Shown: positions 8,131 through 17,629 of the stretch, piece after piece
Layout of the letters: the number at the start of each line of letters is the position of its first letter
Numbering within the stretch: position 1 is the stretch's first letter
From: CAITSH01 sp025356665
GTDB taxonomy: Bacteria; Pseudomonadota; Gammaproteobacteria; Burkholderiales; SG8-39
NCBI GenBank assembly: GCA_025356665.1
Contig: JANXRV010000116.1
Coordinates: 1 to 64,000 of the forward strand
DNA length: 64,000 nt
Reading direction: 5' to 3'
The notes under the pieces: model-generated
Told to the model about the DNA's origin: nothing
Seen by the model: only the letters and a program-made list of their open reading frames with translations
The model's database searches: none
Translations under genes and position numbers: made by a program

Positions 8131-9261
8131 ATGCGCCGCTTTGCAATTCCGCTTGTCCTGATAGCTTGTTCCCTGCTGTTTTTCATCCTGGCAATGGAAC
8201 TGGCGCTGCGCGCCATCGATTATCCGCGTCGCGAGGCGCGCATCCTCTGTCTCGACGCCATCATGGGCAACGTCTACTGCCCGAACCTGTCCGAACGCCT
8301 GGACAACATGTACGACAGCACCCTTCTGGTCACGACCAACAGTGAAGGCATGGCAGACCGCGAATACGCCGCGGCCAAACCGGCCGGCACCATCCGCATC
8401 GCCCTGCTCGGCGACTCTGTCACCGCCTCGCTCTACACGCCACAGGCGGAGAAATTCAAATCCCTATGGGAGAAGGCGCTGTCGCAAAGTCTGGGCAAAC
8501 CCGTCGAGATCATGAACTTCGGCATCGACGGAACCGGCACCTGGGAACAGCTGCAAATGTTCCAGTTGCGCGCACGTCACTACAAGCCCGACTACGTCGT
8601 GTTATCGTTTTTTTGGGGCAACGATGTCTGGAACAACTCACGGTCGCGCGACAAGGGCCGACCCAATCCGCTCAAAGACGAATACGGCGAGCAATCGTGG
8701 GTGCGGAATTTACAGGTCAAGCACCGCAAGTCCATCCGCTGGCTGTGGAACAACTCCGCGGCATTCCAGTTCGTCGACACACTCAAGGACCGCGCCGAAA
8801 CCAACATGGACTACAAGCGCGCACTGCAGTCCACCCAGACTGCCCCGGCAGCGGCGCCGGCGGCAGCGCCGGCAAACGCACCGCAACCGCAATACGACCC
8901 GTCATTCTTTTGGGATTCCGACTCCTGGAAATTGACGCGGGAACTGATCATCAAACTCCGTGACACCGCCAGCCGAAACGACGTCCGCCTGCTGGTCTTG
9001 GGCATCCCGATGTATGACCAGTTGATCATGCCCAAACCCCTGCCTTATGCGGAGTTTCGCGCCTTTTTGCGCCAGAACGACATCGCCGGCGCCGATGCCT
9101 TCGACAAGCTCTCGCCGCTCTCCACAGAGCAAAAACGCGACCTTTATATCGGTGATGCGGTACATCTCACCGCACAAGGACACCGCTTTTTTGCCGAAGC
9201 GAGCCTGCCCGCTTTGAAGGCCTTCCTGCAGCCAATCGCCTCGGGCGGCAAGCAACCCTGA
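8131..9261 (+). CDS. SGNH/GDSL-type hydrolase with N-terminal membrane anchor
   Basis: 376 residues. An uncleaved-looking hydrophobic segment (about residues 4-24) anchors the protein, placing the catalytic domain in the periplasm. SGNH blocks are visible: GDSV with Ser at about 96 (block I), FGIDGTGTWEQ as the Gly block, WGND with Asn about 164, and DAVHLTAQGH with Asp342/His345 (block V). An Ala/Pro-rich insert lies around residues 230-255. SGNH proteins of this type deacetylate, acetylate or esterify polysaccharides. It is divergent from the carbamoyltransferase operon and probably functionally linked to it. Confidence 0.85.
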   Translation: MRRFAIPLVLIACSLLFFILAMELALRAIDYPRREARILCLDAIMGNVYCPNLSERLDNMYDSTLLVTTNSEGMADREYAAAKPAGTIRIALLGDSVTASLYTPQAEKFKSLWEKALSQSLGKPVEIMNFGIDGTGTWEQLQMFQLRARHYKPDYVVLSFFWGNDVWNNSRSRDKGRPNPLKDEYGEQSWVRNLQVKHRKSIRWLWNNSAAFQFVDTLKDRAETNMDYKRALQSTQTAPAAAPAAAPANAPQPQYDPSFFWDSDSWKLTRELIIKLRDTASRNDVRLLVLGIPMYDQLIMPKPLPYAEFRAFLRQNDIAGADAFDKLSPLSTEQKRDLYIGDAVHLTAQGHRFFAEASLPALKAFLQPIASGGKQP

Positions 9262-9336
9262 GGCATGGCAGTGGGACCGCGGCACGCGCCCCCCATCGGG
9301 TAGACTGGCGACCTGTCAAAGTTCAGGTATTCGATC

Positions 9337-12018
9337 ATGCGCGAACCCATGCCCCAAACCATTTACCTCAAGGACTACACCCCGCCCCCATTTATCATCT
9401 CGACCGTCGACCTTGATGTCGATATTCGTGATGACCACACACTGGTCAAGGCCACAATGGCCGTGTCACGCAATGCCGCGTCCGCCGGAAAGGGCGCGCC
9501 ATTGTCACTCAATGGCGACGAACTGGAGCTCGTGTCAGTGACGATCGACGGGCGCTTGCTCGATGCAGCGGAATACACCTGTGATGCCGAACACCTGCGC
9601 ATCCATAAAACGGGCAAGCATTTCACGCTAGAGACGGTGGTGCGCATACGGCCGCAACAAAACACCAAGCTCGAGGGCCTTTATGGCACCAAGAGCGGTT
9701 TTTTCACGCAGTGCGAGGCCGAGGGCTTTCGCCGCATCACCTATTTTCTCGACCGCCCCGACGTGATGGCGCGCTACACCAACACCATCCACGCCGAGCG
9801 CGACACGTATCCGGTGCTGCTGTCGAATGGCAACCTGGTTGCCTCGGGCATTGAAGAATCCCCCTCCCAAGCCTCGCCCGCCTCGGCGGCGGGAGACAAA
9901 GTACGTCACTGGGTCAAGTTCGAGGACCCCTTCCCCAAACCCTGCTACCTCTTTGCCATGGTGGCGGCGAAACTCGAGATGCTCGAGGACTGGTTCGTCA
10001 CCCGATCAGGCCGCAAAGCGCGCCTGGCCATCTACGTCGAACCGGGCAAACTCGACCAATGCGGCTTCGCCATGCAGTGCCTGAAAAGCGCGATGAAATG
10101 GGACGAAGAGGTATTCGGTCTGGAACTGGACCTTGACCAGTACATGATTGCCGCGGTTGGTGACTTCAACTCCGGCGCCATGGAGAACAAAGGCCTCAAT
10201 ATTTTCAACACCAAATACGTGCTGGCGCGCCCTGACACCGCCACCGACGTCGACTACCAGAACATCGACCGCGTCATTGCGCACGAATATTTCCACAACT
10301 GGACCGGCGACCGCGTCACCTGCCGCGACTGGTTCCAGCTCTCGCTCAAGGAAGGACTCACGGTGTTCCGCGACCAGGAGTACGGCGCCGACATGTACTC
10401 GCGCCCGGTACAGCGCATCCAGGAGGTGCGCAGCCTGCGCGCGATGCAATTTCCGGAGGACGCCGGCCCTATGGCCCATCCCATCCGCCCCGCCGCCTAT
10501 ATGGAAATCCGCAACTTCTACACCATGACGGTGTATGAAAAAGGCGCCGAGGTCGTGCGTATGCAGCACACCCTGCTCGAAGCGGAAAATTTCCGCAAGG
10601 GCATGGACTTGTATTTCGAGCGCCACGACGGCCAGGCCGTCACCACCGACGACTTCGTCCAGGCGATGCAAGACGCCTCGGGCATCGACCTCGCGCAATT
10701 TCGCCGCTGGTACGAACAGGCCGGCACGCCGGTGCTCGATGTGGGCACGACCTACGACGAAAAAGCACAAACCTATACCGTCAAGGTGAAGCAATCCTGC
10801 CCCGCCACGCCTGGACAGGACACCAAGCTGCCCTTCCACATCCCGTTTGCCATCGGCCTTGTCGACCAGCAAGGCCGCGACATTCCGCTGCAACTGCAAG
10901 GCGAGGACACGGCGGGCGCCAACACCCGCGTGTTGTCGCTCATGCAAATCACGGAAAGTTTTGTCTTTGCCAACATAACAGCAAAACCGGTGCCATCGAT
11001 TCTGCGCGGCTTTTCAGCGCCGGTCATCGTCAAGTACCCCTACACCGAGACCGAACTCGCGCACCTGATGGCGCACGACTCGGACGCATTCAACCGCTGG
11101 GAAGCGGGCCAGCGCCTCGCCACCAACCTGATCCTTGGCGGCGTCGTGGCGGCGCGCAAGAACAAGGTCTTTGACATACCGGCAAGCTTTTTTACCGCAA
11201 TTGGCCGCGTCCTAAATGGCGCCACGGCCGACCCGGCCTTCGCCACGGAAGCCCTTAACCTGCCATCAGAAACCACTCTGGCCGAGGAAATGGACACGGT
11301 CGACCCGGACGCACTTCACGCGGTACGCAACAGCCTGCGCCGCGCCATCGCGACCACCCTGAAAAAAGAACTGCTCGCCTGCCACAAGGCGATGGGCAAT
11401 ATCGGCGCCTATTCGCCCGACGCGGCATCGGCCGGCAGGCGCTCCTTACGCAACCTGTGTCTGTCGTATCTGATGGAACTGGACGACGGCGCGATTCGCG
11501 CAATGTGCTTCGCCCAATTCAAAGCCGCAGACAACATGACCGATGCGATGGCGGCGCTCACCATGCTGGCCAATACCGACTGCCCCGAGCGGCAAAAGGC
11601 GCTGGATGCCTTCTATGATAAATGGCAGGCCGAACCGCTGGTCGTGGACAAGTGGCTTTCGGTGCAGTCGACCTCCAGGCTGCCCGGGACCGTTGACAAC
11701 ATCCGCAATCTGCTCGCGCACAAGGCCTTCGACCTGAAGAACCCGAATAAAATTTACGCGCTGATCCGCGCCTTCGGCGGCAATCACGTGCGCTTTCATG
11801 CCGCGGACGGCAGCGGTTACGCCTTCATCGCCGAGCGCATCATCGAGATCAACGCGCTCAATCCGCAAGTGGCTTCGCGTGTGGCACGCTGTTTTGACCG
11901 CTGGAAAAAATTCGACGCCGGCCACCAGGCCCACGCCCAAGCCGCGCTGGAACGCATACGCGACACACCAGGCCTGTCGCGCGATGTGGCGGAAATCATC
12001 ACCAAGGCCCTGGCGTAA
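9337..12018 (+). CDS. pepN: Aminopeptidase N (M1 family)
   Basis: 893 residues, close to E. coli PepN (870). Zinc-site motifs: exopeptidase signature GAMEN at about residues 280-284, HEYFHNW with zinc ligands His316 and His320, and the third ligand Glu339 in LKEGLTVF. The C-terminal helical domain ends normally (RDVAEIITKALA). Cytosolic zinc metallopeptidase that removes N-terminal residues during peptide turnover. ATG at 9337 is used; the ATG at 9349 (MPQTIYLKDYTPP) is an equally good start. A short Ser/Ala/Pro insertion near residue 175 (SPSQASPASAAGDK) is a lineage-specific loop. Confidence 0.97.
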   Translation: MREPMPQTIYLKDYTPPPFIISTVDLDVDIRDDHTLVKATMAVSRNAASAGKGAPLSLNGDELELVSVTIDGRLLDAAEYTCDAEHLRIHKTGKHFTLETVVRIRPQQNTKLEGLYGTKSGFFTQCEAEGFRRITYFLDRPDVMARYTNTIHAERDTYPVLLSNGNLVASGIEESPSQASPASAAGDKVRHWVKFEDPFPKPCYLFAMVAAKLEMLEDWFVTRSGRKARLAIYVEPGKLDQCGFAMQCLKSAMKWDEEVFGLELDLDQYMIAAVGDFNSGAMENKGLNIFNTKYVLARPDTATDVDYQNIDRVIAHEYFHNWTGDRVTCRDWFQLSLKEGLTVFRDQEYGADMYSRPVQRIQEVRSLRAMQFPEDAGPMAHPIRPAAYMEIRNFYTMTVYEKGAEVVRMQHTLLEAENFRKGMDLYFERHDGQAVTTDDFVQAMQDASGIDLAQFRRWYEQAGTPVLDVGTTYDEKAQTYTVKVKQSCPATPGQDTKLPFHIPFAIGLVDQQGRDIPLQLQGEDTAGANTRVLSLMQITESFVFANITAKPVPSILRGFSAPVIVKYPYTETELAHLMAHDSDAFNRWEAGQRLATNLILGGVVAARKNKVFDIPASFFTAIGRVLNGATADPAFATEALNLPSETTLAEEMDTVDPDALHAVRNSLRRAIATTLKKELLACHKAMGNIGAYSPDAASAGRRSLRNLCLSYLMELDDGAIRAMCFAQFKAADNMTDAMAALTMLANTDCPERQKALDAFYDKWQAEPLVVDKWLSVQSTSRLPGTVDNIRNLLAHKAFDLKNPNKIYALIRAFGGNHVRFHAADGSGYAFIAERIIEINALNPQVASRVARCFDRWKKFDAGHQAHAQAALERIRDTPGLSRDVAEIITKALA

Positions 12019-12244
12019 AAATACAAGGGACTGTTACCCCATGCAGGCTGCGCGTTTGCGGGCGATAGCTTACGCATAGCTTACGACTGCGCATAAAACA
12101 CCGTCATTCATGCTTACGCCACCATGACACCCTGCTTCAACGCAGCAGCACCCATGCCGCTCGCGCTCACTGCCGATCGCCGATCAGCAGCCCGATGCCA
12201 AGCGCCGCGGCGAGATTGAGCCAGTCGGTATCCACCGTTGCGGC

Positions 12245-13234
12245 TTACTCCCCCGCCTTGATGTTGTTGTCTTTCACCACCTTGGCCCAACGTTCGACCT
12301 CGCCACCGATGAATCTGGCGAATTCAGTTGACGATGAAGCGACGATATCCATGCCCTGCGCCGACAAGCGCTCGCGCGCCTCTTTGTTGTTGAGCACCTT
12401 GAGCACTTCAGCGTGCATGCGCTCCACGATGGGTTTAGGTGTGCCCGCAGGCGCAAGCAGGCCCCACCACGCATAGGCGGCAAAACCGGGAAAACCCTGC
12501 TCGGCTACCGTGGCCACATTGGGCATGCTGGCCAGGCGTTTGGCCGAGGTCACGGCCAGGGGGCGCAATGCCCCGGATTTGACGTCTGGCGCGGTGACGA
12601 AATTGCTCGCAATCGAAACCGGCACATGGCCGGCGATCGAGTCCTGCTTGAGCGGTCCGCCACCCTTGTAGGGCACGTGGGTCATCTTGAAATTGCCCTG
12701 CATCTGCAACTGCGTCATCGCCAGATGGGCCAGGCTGCCCGTGCCTATGGTGCCAAAACCGATGCTCTCGGGTTTCGCCTTGGCCGCCTTGATTAGGTCG
12801 GAAAAATTCTGGTAGGGCTGTGACGGATGGGCGGTAACGACCATCGCCGAAGTGCCGATCAGCATGACAGGCGCAAAGTCTTTGAGCGTATCGAAAGCCA
12901 TGTTCGGTATCAGACTGGGGTTGACCGCATGCGTGTCAAACACCACTACAAAGGTGTAACCGTCCGGCGCGGCCTTGGCCGCCAGCGCCGTGCCGATGGA
13001 CCCCGCGGCACCGCCCTTGTTATCGACGATCACCTGTTGCGCCAGCGCAGGCGCAAGATAGTTGGCAAGCACGCGCGACACCTGGTCTACCGACCCTCCG
13101 GGCGGGAAGGGCGCGATGATACGCACCGGCTTGTTCGGCCACTCCTGGGCATGGGCCGCACCGGCGACGAGCGCAGCAGCAAGCATAGCCACACCCGTCG
13201 CGCTGACAATTCCGGAAAACAGTGCTTTGAACAT
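12245..13234 (-). CDS. Bug/TctC-family tripartite tricarboxylate receptor
   Basis: 329 residues with a signal peptide (ending AGAAHAQ) followed by EWPNKPVRIIAPFPPGGSVD, then AAKAAPDGYTFVVV, HVPYKGGGP and the C-terminal FARFIGGEVERWAKVV, all standard for Bug receptors. Periplasmic binding of a carboxylate is expected. It stands alone, convergent with pepN. The 226 bases between the two contain nothing I recognise. Confidence 0.92.
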   Translation of the reverse strand: MFKALFSGIVSATGVAMLAAALVAGAAHAQEWPNKPVRIIAPFPPGGSVDQVSRVLANYLAPALAQQVIVDNKGGAAGSIGTALAAKAAPDGYTFVVVFDTHAVNPSLIPNMAFDTLKDFAPVMLIGTSAMVVTAHPSQPYQNFSDLIKAAKAKPESIGFGTIGTGSLAHLAMTQLQMQGNFKMTHVPYKGGGPLKQDSIAGHVPVSIASNFVTAPDVKSGALRPLAVTSAKRLASMPNVATVAEQGFPGFAAYAWWGLLAPAGTPKPIVERMHAEVLKVLNNKEARERLSAQGMDIVASSSTEFARFIGGEVERWAKVVKDNNIKAGE

Positions 13235-13558
13235 CGAAACGCCTCCTTTGTTTTTACCACCAGCAAGCGACGCGCCGCCGACAGCTCCTTTGTACCTGTA
13301 ACGATAACAGGTCGCTCCGACCCCGTGTCAGCCCGGCGCCTATCGGTCGCAACAACAGCAGCGTCCCATCATGCCTATTCGAATGCCGGCGGCATCCGCC
13401 CTAAAGCAATGGATAAATTGCGATATCAATCATGGTGTCGAACTTATACCGGACGTCAGGGGGCCGCCATTGCGCCAAGGCAAAGCGTGCGGATTCCAAA
13501 CTGTTGAAAGAGCACATCTGTGCCCGAACACCGACCCGGGGCGGTCTCAATAAACCAC
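13235..13558. other. Intergenic region, no gene seen
   Basis: Short open frames here (for example 13371-13553) have no recognisable protein character. The region must contain the promoter of the minus-strand Bug gene and possibly that of the HAD gene, but I see no convincing -35/-10 pair. Confidence 0.5.
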
Positions 13559-13589
13559 CTGAAAACCCGCTCCTGGAGCGGGTTTTCAG
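13559..13589. terminator. Long perfect hairpin CTGAAAACCCGCTCC / GGAGCGGGTTTTCAG
   Basis: Two 15-base arms separated by a single T form a perfect inverted repeat with A-rich and T-rich flanks, as in a bidirectional terminator. No gene clearly ends here: it lies 22 bases before the HAD start. It could instead act in the HAD gene leader. Confidence 0.6.
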
Positions 13590-13611
13590 CATGCACTGCT
13601 AAAATCGGGCG

Positions 13612-14226
13612 ATGAAACCTGACATTGACACGGTGCTTTTTGATCTCGGCAAGGTTTTGCTCGACTGGGACCCGCGCTATTTTTACCGCGCCCGCTTTGG
13701 CGGCGACGAAGCGGCCATGGAACGCTTTCTCGCCGAGGCGGTGCCATCCTCGTGGGTGCTCGAAACGGACGCCGGCAAACCCATTGCCCAGGCCGTCGCC
13801 GAGCGTTCGTGCCTCTATCCCGAGCACGCCGGCAACCTGGCGCTGTGGGATGCGGGATGGAACAGCATGCTGCGCGGGGAAATCGGGGGCACCGCCGCAA
13901 TCCTGTCATCGCTCAAGACACGTGGATGCCGTTTATTCGCGCTGACTAATTTTTCCACTGAAACATGGCCGCGCGCGCTGCAACGCTGTCCATCGCTGGC
14001 GCTTTTCGAAGATGCGATTGTGTCTGGCGAGCACCGCCTGGTGAAACCCGATCCGCGTATTTACGAACTCGCCATCGCACGCTGCCGGCTAGACCCCGCG
14101 CGCACGGTGTTTGTCGACGACCTGCAGGTCAACGTCGCGGCCGCCCGCGAAAGCGGACTGCACGCGCTGCATTTCACCGGGCCGGATCAATTGCGTCTGG
14201 ACCTGGCGGGGCTTTCGCTCCTCTAA
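13612..14226 (+). CDS. HAD-family phosphatase, YihX-like
   Basis: 204 residues. Motif I is TVLFDLGKVLLDW with the nucleophile Asp11; the usual second Asp (+2) is Gly, as in the YihX-type FDLGNV subfamily. Motif II is ALTNFS, motif III is HRLVKPDPRIYELA with the conserved Lys, and motif IV is TVFVDDLQVNV. An alpha-helical cap lies between motifs I and II. It probably hydrolyses a small sugar phosphate in the cytoplasm; the substrate is unknown. A short GGGG-CAAG-CCCC stem follows at about 14243 and may terminate transcription. Confidence 0.88.
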   Translation: MKPDIDTVLFDLGKVLLDWDPRYFYRARFGGDEAAMERFLAEAVPSSWVLETDAGKPIAQAVAERSCLYPEHAGNLALWDAGWNSMLRGEIGGTAAILSSLKTRGCRLFALTNFSTETWPRALQRCPSLALFEDAIVSGEHRLVKPDPRIYELAIARCRLDPARTVFVDDLQVNVAAARESGLHALHFTGPDQLRLDLAGLSLL

Positions 14227-14325
14227 GGATTCACTGAACCAGGGGGGCAAGCCCCTTGCATATCCCCCAGTTCAGGGCGCAACTGGCCAAGCTGCTCTCA
14301 TTTGCAGGACTTGATCAGCACTTCC

Positions 14326-14742
14326 CTAGGTTTTTGTCCCGCCGGCCTTGGCCTGCACCCGCGCATCAAATCGTGCAACGTTGACGACCACACGCTCATG
14401 CGTACCATCGCCGATCAGCTCGGCTTCATCGTGCGCCTCTAGCCGAAAACCCAGATTACGGCCATCGACCTTGACGACCTCTGCGGTCGCTGTGACGCGC
14501 ATGCCGACCGGCGTTGCCGCGATATGCCGGACATTGAGGGACGTGCCCAGGCTCTGATAGCCCTCGGGCAGGTATTTTTCCGCGGCGGCAAGCGCGGCCG
14601 CCTCGAACAGGTTGATCATCACCGGCGTGGCGAGCACGTGGATCTGCCCGCTGCCGACGCGCGGCGCGGTGTGTTCGTCGGCGACGACCAGCGTCGCCTC
14701 GCCCTTGAGTCCCACCTTCAATCCAGAGGCATCCGCATCCAT
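14326..14742 (-). CDS. Hotdog thioesterase, fluoroacetyl-CoA thioesterase (FlK)-like
   Basis: 138 residues from the ATG at 14742, chosen because GGAG lies 8 bases upstream; another ATG at 14754 adds four residues. The residues aligning with the FlK catalytic triad (Thr42/Glu50/His76) are visible as Thr39 and Glu47 in LATPVMINLFEAAA and His73 in LNVRHIAATPVG. Expected to hydrolyse acyl-CoA thioesters. Most bacterial members lack fluoroacetyl specificity, so this is probably housekeeping removal of an unwanted acyl-CoA. It is convergent with the HAD gene. Confidence 0.8.
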   Translation of the reverse strand: MDADASGLKVGLKGEATLVVADEHTAPRVGSGQIHVLATPVMINLFEAAALAAAEKYLPEGYQSLGTSLNVRHIAATPVGMRVTATAEVVKVDGRNLGFRLEAHDEAELIGDGTHERVVVNVARFDARVQAKAGGTKT

Positions 14743-14946
14743 ATGTTGCTCCATTAATCGACACTGCCTGCCCGATGCAAACCTGCCACTGCATAGTAAG
14801 GCACTTCGCCCCAAACCGAATCGGGCCGGCATTCAAGCCGATGCCGCTGGGTGCGACGCACAAATTTCCAGCCGAATCCACAACACAAACGCGGTGCTAG
14901 ACTAGGCGCGCGGCACCATGACCATTCATATCCGGAGGCAATTTAA

Positions 14947-16440
14947 ATGAGCGTTCATTCCCGTAACACCCCCGAAAATCTTGTACCCGCCGAATCGGTG
15001 ATGTTCCCCTCACCGATCCCGACGCAGTCGGTTTCCAGCGACGAGTTCCTCCCCGCCCCGCAGACGCCGCGCCAAAAATTGTTTGAAGCGCGCATCAAGG
15101 AAGCGGGCACGCGCATGGCAAAAAAGCTGGGCATGAGCCGCCGGCGGTTTTTCCAGTCAGCATCCGGCATGGCTGCAGCCTTCCTCGCCATGAACGACAC
15201 CTACGGTCCCTTGTTCGGCGTCTCGCGTGCCGAAGCGGCCGACCCGGCCGCCGCCAACGAGCGTGCAAAAAAACTCTCGGGCCAGTTCATCATGGACATG
15301 CACACGCACTTCCTGCGGCCGGGCACCAAGATCATGTCCTTCGTCGCGCAGCGCTCGGCGGTGGGCAAGGCGGGCTGGAACGCCGCGCTTGGCGAAAAAG
15401 AACAAACTATCGAGGACCTGATGTTCCAGAACTACATCAAGGAAATCTACCTTGATTCGGACACCAAGGTCGCCTGCATCAGCGGCGCGCCTTCCGAGGT
15501 GCCAGAGGACTGGTTCCTCACCAACAAAATGAAATACGACGCTCGCGCCAACGTCAACGCCATCGCCGGATCGCGCCGCATGATGTCGCACGCCATTTTC
15601 ACCCCGGGCTACGACGGCTGGCTCGATGCCATCGACCGCGATATCGCCACGCTCAAACCCGATTCGATGAAGGGCTACACCATCGGCGACAATACCAACA
15701 AACATCTCTCCAAGCACCCATGGTTGCTGGACGACGAGGCGCTGATCTACCCGGCCTACGAAAAATTCCTCAAGGCCGGCCTGAAGAACGTGTGCATACA
15801 CAAGGGCCTGTTTAACCCGACCCTGGCAACGCAGTTCCCGCACTTGTTGCGCCATGCCATGGTGGGCGATGTGGCCAAGGCGGCCAAGGACTGGCCGCAA
15901 CTCAACTTCATCATCTACCACGGTGCCTACCGCCTCGGCCCGGTATCCGATGCCTGGGATAGTTTCCAGAAAACCGGCCGCGTCGAATGGGTTTCTGATC
16001 TAGCCGACATCCCGGCCAAATACGGGGTCAAGAACATTTACGCCGATGTCGGACAGTTGTTCGCACAGACCACCATCGCAGAACCGCGCCTGACCGCGGC
16101 GATGATGGGCATCCTGGTCAAGGGCCTTGGCGCGGACCATGTCTGCTGGGGCACCGACGCTATCTGGACCGGCGCGCCGCAATGGCAGATCGAGGCGCTG
16201 CGCCGGCTGGAAATTCCCGAGGACATGCAAAAAAAATACGGCTTCAAGCCGCTCGGGCCCGCCGACGGGCCGGTCAAGAACGCCATATTCGGCGGCAACA
16301 ACGCACGACTGTACAACTACAAGCCGCAGATGCGCGCCGAACTGGAGAACGACAAGCTCGCGCAGTACAAGGAACTCTATGCGAAGCACGGCGCGGGGCG
16401 CACCAACCTCGCCTATGGCTTTGTCAGCAAGCAGGCGTGA
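14947..16440 (+). CDS. Tat-exported amidohydrolase-family (metal-dependent) hydrolase
   Basis: 497 residues. An unusually long N-region (about 62 residues) precedes a Tat motif SRRRFFQSASG (Ser64-Arg65-Arg66) and hydrophobic core, with cleavage expected near VSRAEAADPA. The mature part starts the TIM barrel with FIMDMHTHFLRPG (HTH at about 119-121), later FIIYHGAYR and CWGTDAIWTG, fitting the PF04909 amidohydrolase 2 type. It probably folds with metal in the cytoplasm and is exported to the periplasm. The ATG follows GGAGGCAATTTAA. A terminator hairpin lies 17 bases after its stop, and a second Tat substrate follows. Confidence 0.85.
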   Translation: MSVHSRNTPENLVPAESVMFPSPIPTQSVSSDEFLPAPQTPRQKLFEARIKEAGTRMAKKLGMSRRRFFQSASGMAAAFLAMNDTYGPLFGVSRAEAADPAAANERAKKLSGQFIMDMHTHFLRPGTKIMSFVAQRSAVGKAGWNAALGEKEQTIEDLMFQNYIKEIYLDSDTKVACISGAPSEVPEDWFLTNKMKYDARANVNAIAGSRRMMSHAIFTPGYDGWLDAIDRDIATLKPDSMKGYTIGDNTNKHLSKHPWLLDDEALIYPAYEKFLKAGLKNVCIHKGLFNPTLATQFPHLLRHAMVGDVAKAAKDWPQLNFIIYHGAYRLGPVSDAWDSFQKTGRVEWVSDLADIPAKYGVKNIYADVGQLFAQTTIAEPRLTAAMMGILVKGLGADHVCWGTDAIWTGAPQWQIEALRRLEIPEDMQKKYGFKPLGPADGPVKNAIFGGNNARLYNYKPQMRAELENDKLAQYKELYAKHGAGRTNLAYGFVSKQA

Positions 16441-16456
16441 GCGGTTTTTGAAACCA

Positions 16457-16480
16457 CAGGGCGGAATATGCCGCCCTGTT
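16457..16480 (+). terminator. Rho-independent terminator after the amidohydrolase gene
   Basis: CAGGGCGG - AATATG - CCGCCCTG followed by TTTC. It lies between two co-directional Tat-substrate genes and may attenuate rather than stop transcription into the second. Confidence 0.75.
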
Positions 16481-16496
16481 TCTTACTGGACGACAC

Positions 16497-17546
16497 ATGG
16501 ATAACATGAATAACGATGGCGGATCGCGCCGTGAATTTTTCGGCATAACCGGGGCGGCCGCGGCAACGCTGGCTGTCGCGGCACTACCCACCGCCAACGC
16601 GCAGGCACAGGCAGCCCAATCCCGCGCGGGCACAGTGGCGGGTTTCGAGCACTGGACAAGCAAGCGCGCCGGCAACGACAATGTGCGGCTGTTCATGTGG
16701 CGCAAGCAGTTGCGCAACAGCACCGACAGCCGTGGCACCATCCTGTTCGTGCACGGCTCGTCGGTATCCTCGACGCCGGTGTTCGACCTGCAGATACCCG
16801 GGCGGCCCGAGTCCTCGACCATGGACTGGTTCGCACGCCTCGGTTACGACACCTGGTGTTTCGACTGCGAGGGCTACGGCCGCTCGGACAAAACACGGCC
16901 GGTCAACGCCGATATCGCCTGCGGCGCCGATGACCTGGCGGCGGTGAGCGAATACATCATGAAGCAGAACGGCGGGCGGAAAATGCTGACCTACGGCTCA
17001 TCCTCAGGCGCACTGCGTGCCGCCTTGTTCGCGCAGCGCCATCCTGAGCGCGTGCAACGCCTTGCGCTTGACGCCATGGTCTGGACCGGCGAGGGCAGCC
17101 CGACGCTGGCCGAGCGCAAGAAGCGCCTCGACGCCTACCGCGCCAACAACCGGCGCCCCATCGACCGCAACATGATCCGCAGCATTTTCACGCGCGATCA
17201 CCCCGGCACCAGCGACCTCTCCATCGTCGAGGCCTTTGCCGACGCGGTGCTGGCGCTGGACACCTCGGTGCCCACCGGCACCTACCTCGACATGTCGGCC
17301 AACCTGCCGGTGTGCGACCCGGAAAAAATTGCCGTGCCCACACTGATCATGCGCGGCCAATACGACGGCATCGCCAGCTTTCGCGACCTGGCGAATTTTT
17401 TCGAAAAACTACCCAATCCGGATAAGCAATTCAGCGTCATGCCCGGTATCGCGCACACCAGCACGCGCTCGAAAAATTTCGCACTGGTCTACGACCTGCT
17501 CGAAGGCTGGTTCGGGCGGCCGGCACCGGTTTACACCGGAGTCTGA
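16497..17546 (+). CDS. Tat-exported alpha/beta hydrolase
   Basis: 349 residues with an N-terminal Tat signal GSRREFFGITGAAAATLAVAAL and probable cleavage after TANAQA. The alpha/beta-hydrolase core shows an oxyanion-loop HG in LFVHGSSV, CEGYGRSDK, nucleophile elbow YGSSSGAL, an acidic-residue strand LIMRGQYDGIA, and a terminal His in PGIAHTSTR. Periplasmic esterase/lactonase-type enzyme of unknown substrate. It is directly downstream of another Tat-exported hydrolase, suggesting two steps on one compound. The ATG at 16506 is an alternative start. Confidence 0.85.
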   Translation: MDNMNNDGGSRREFFGITGAAAATLAVAALPTANAQAQAAQSRAGTVAGFEHWTSKRAGNDNVRLFMWRKQLRNSTDSRGTILFVHGSSVSSTPVFDLQIPGRPESSTMDWFARLGYDTWCFDCEGYGRSDKTRPVNADIACGADDLAAVSEYIMKQNGGRKMLTYGSSSGALRAALFAQRHPERVQRLALDAMVWTGEGSPTLAERKKRLDAYRANNRRPIDRNMIRSIFTRDHPGTSDLSIVEAFADAVLALDTSVPTGTYLDMSANLPVCDPEKIAVPTLIMRGQYDGIASFRDLANFFEKLPNPDKQFSVMPGIAHTSTRSKNFALVYDLLEGWFGRPAPVYTGV

Positions 17547-17629
17547 CTTCCCTGACAGGATAGCGGCGCGAGTCATGTCCGCAGCCTGGCGCTACCGGGC
17601 GGGGAAAACTCGGGGAGGCATGCCCGGCG

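Noticed and set aside
10006..10947. 313-codon open frame antisense to pepN
   Set aside because: It is a high-GC shadow of pepN: the composition is His/Val/Arg-skewed with no domain pattern, while the sense strand has complete M1 peptidase motifs.
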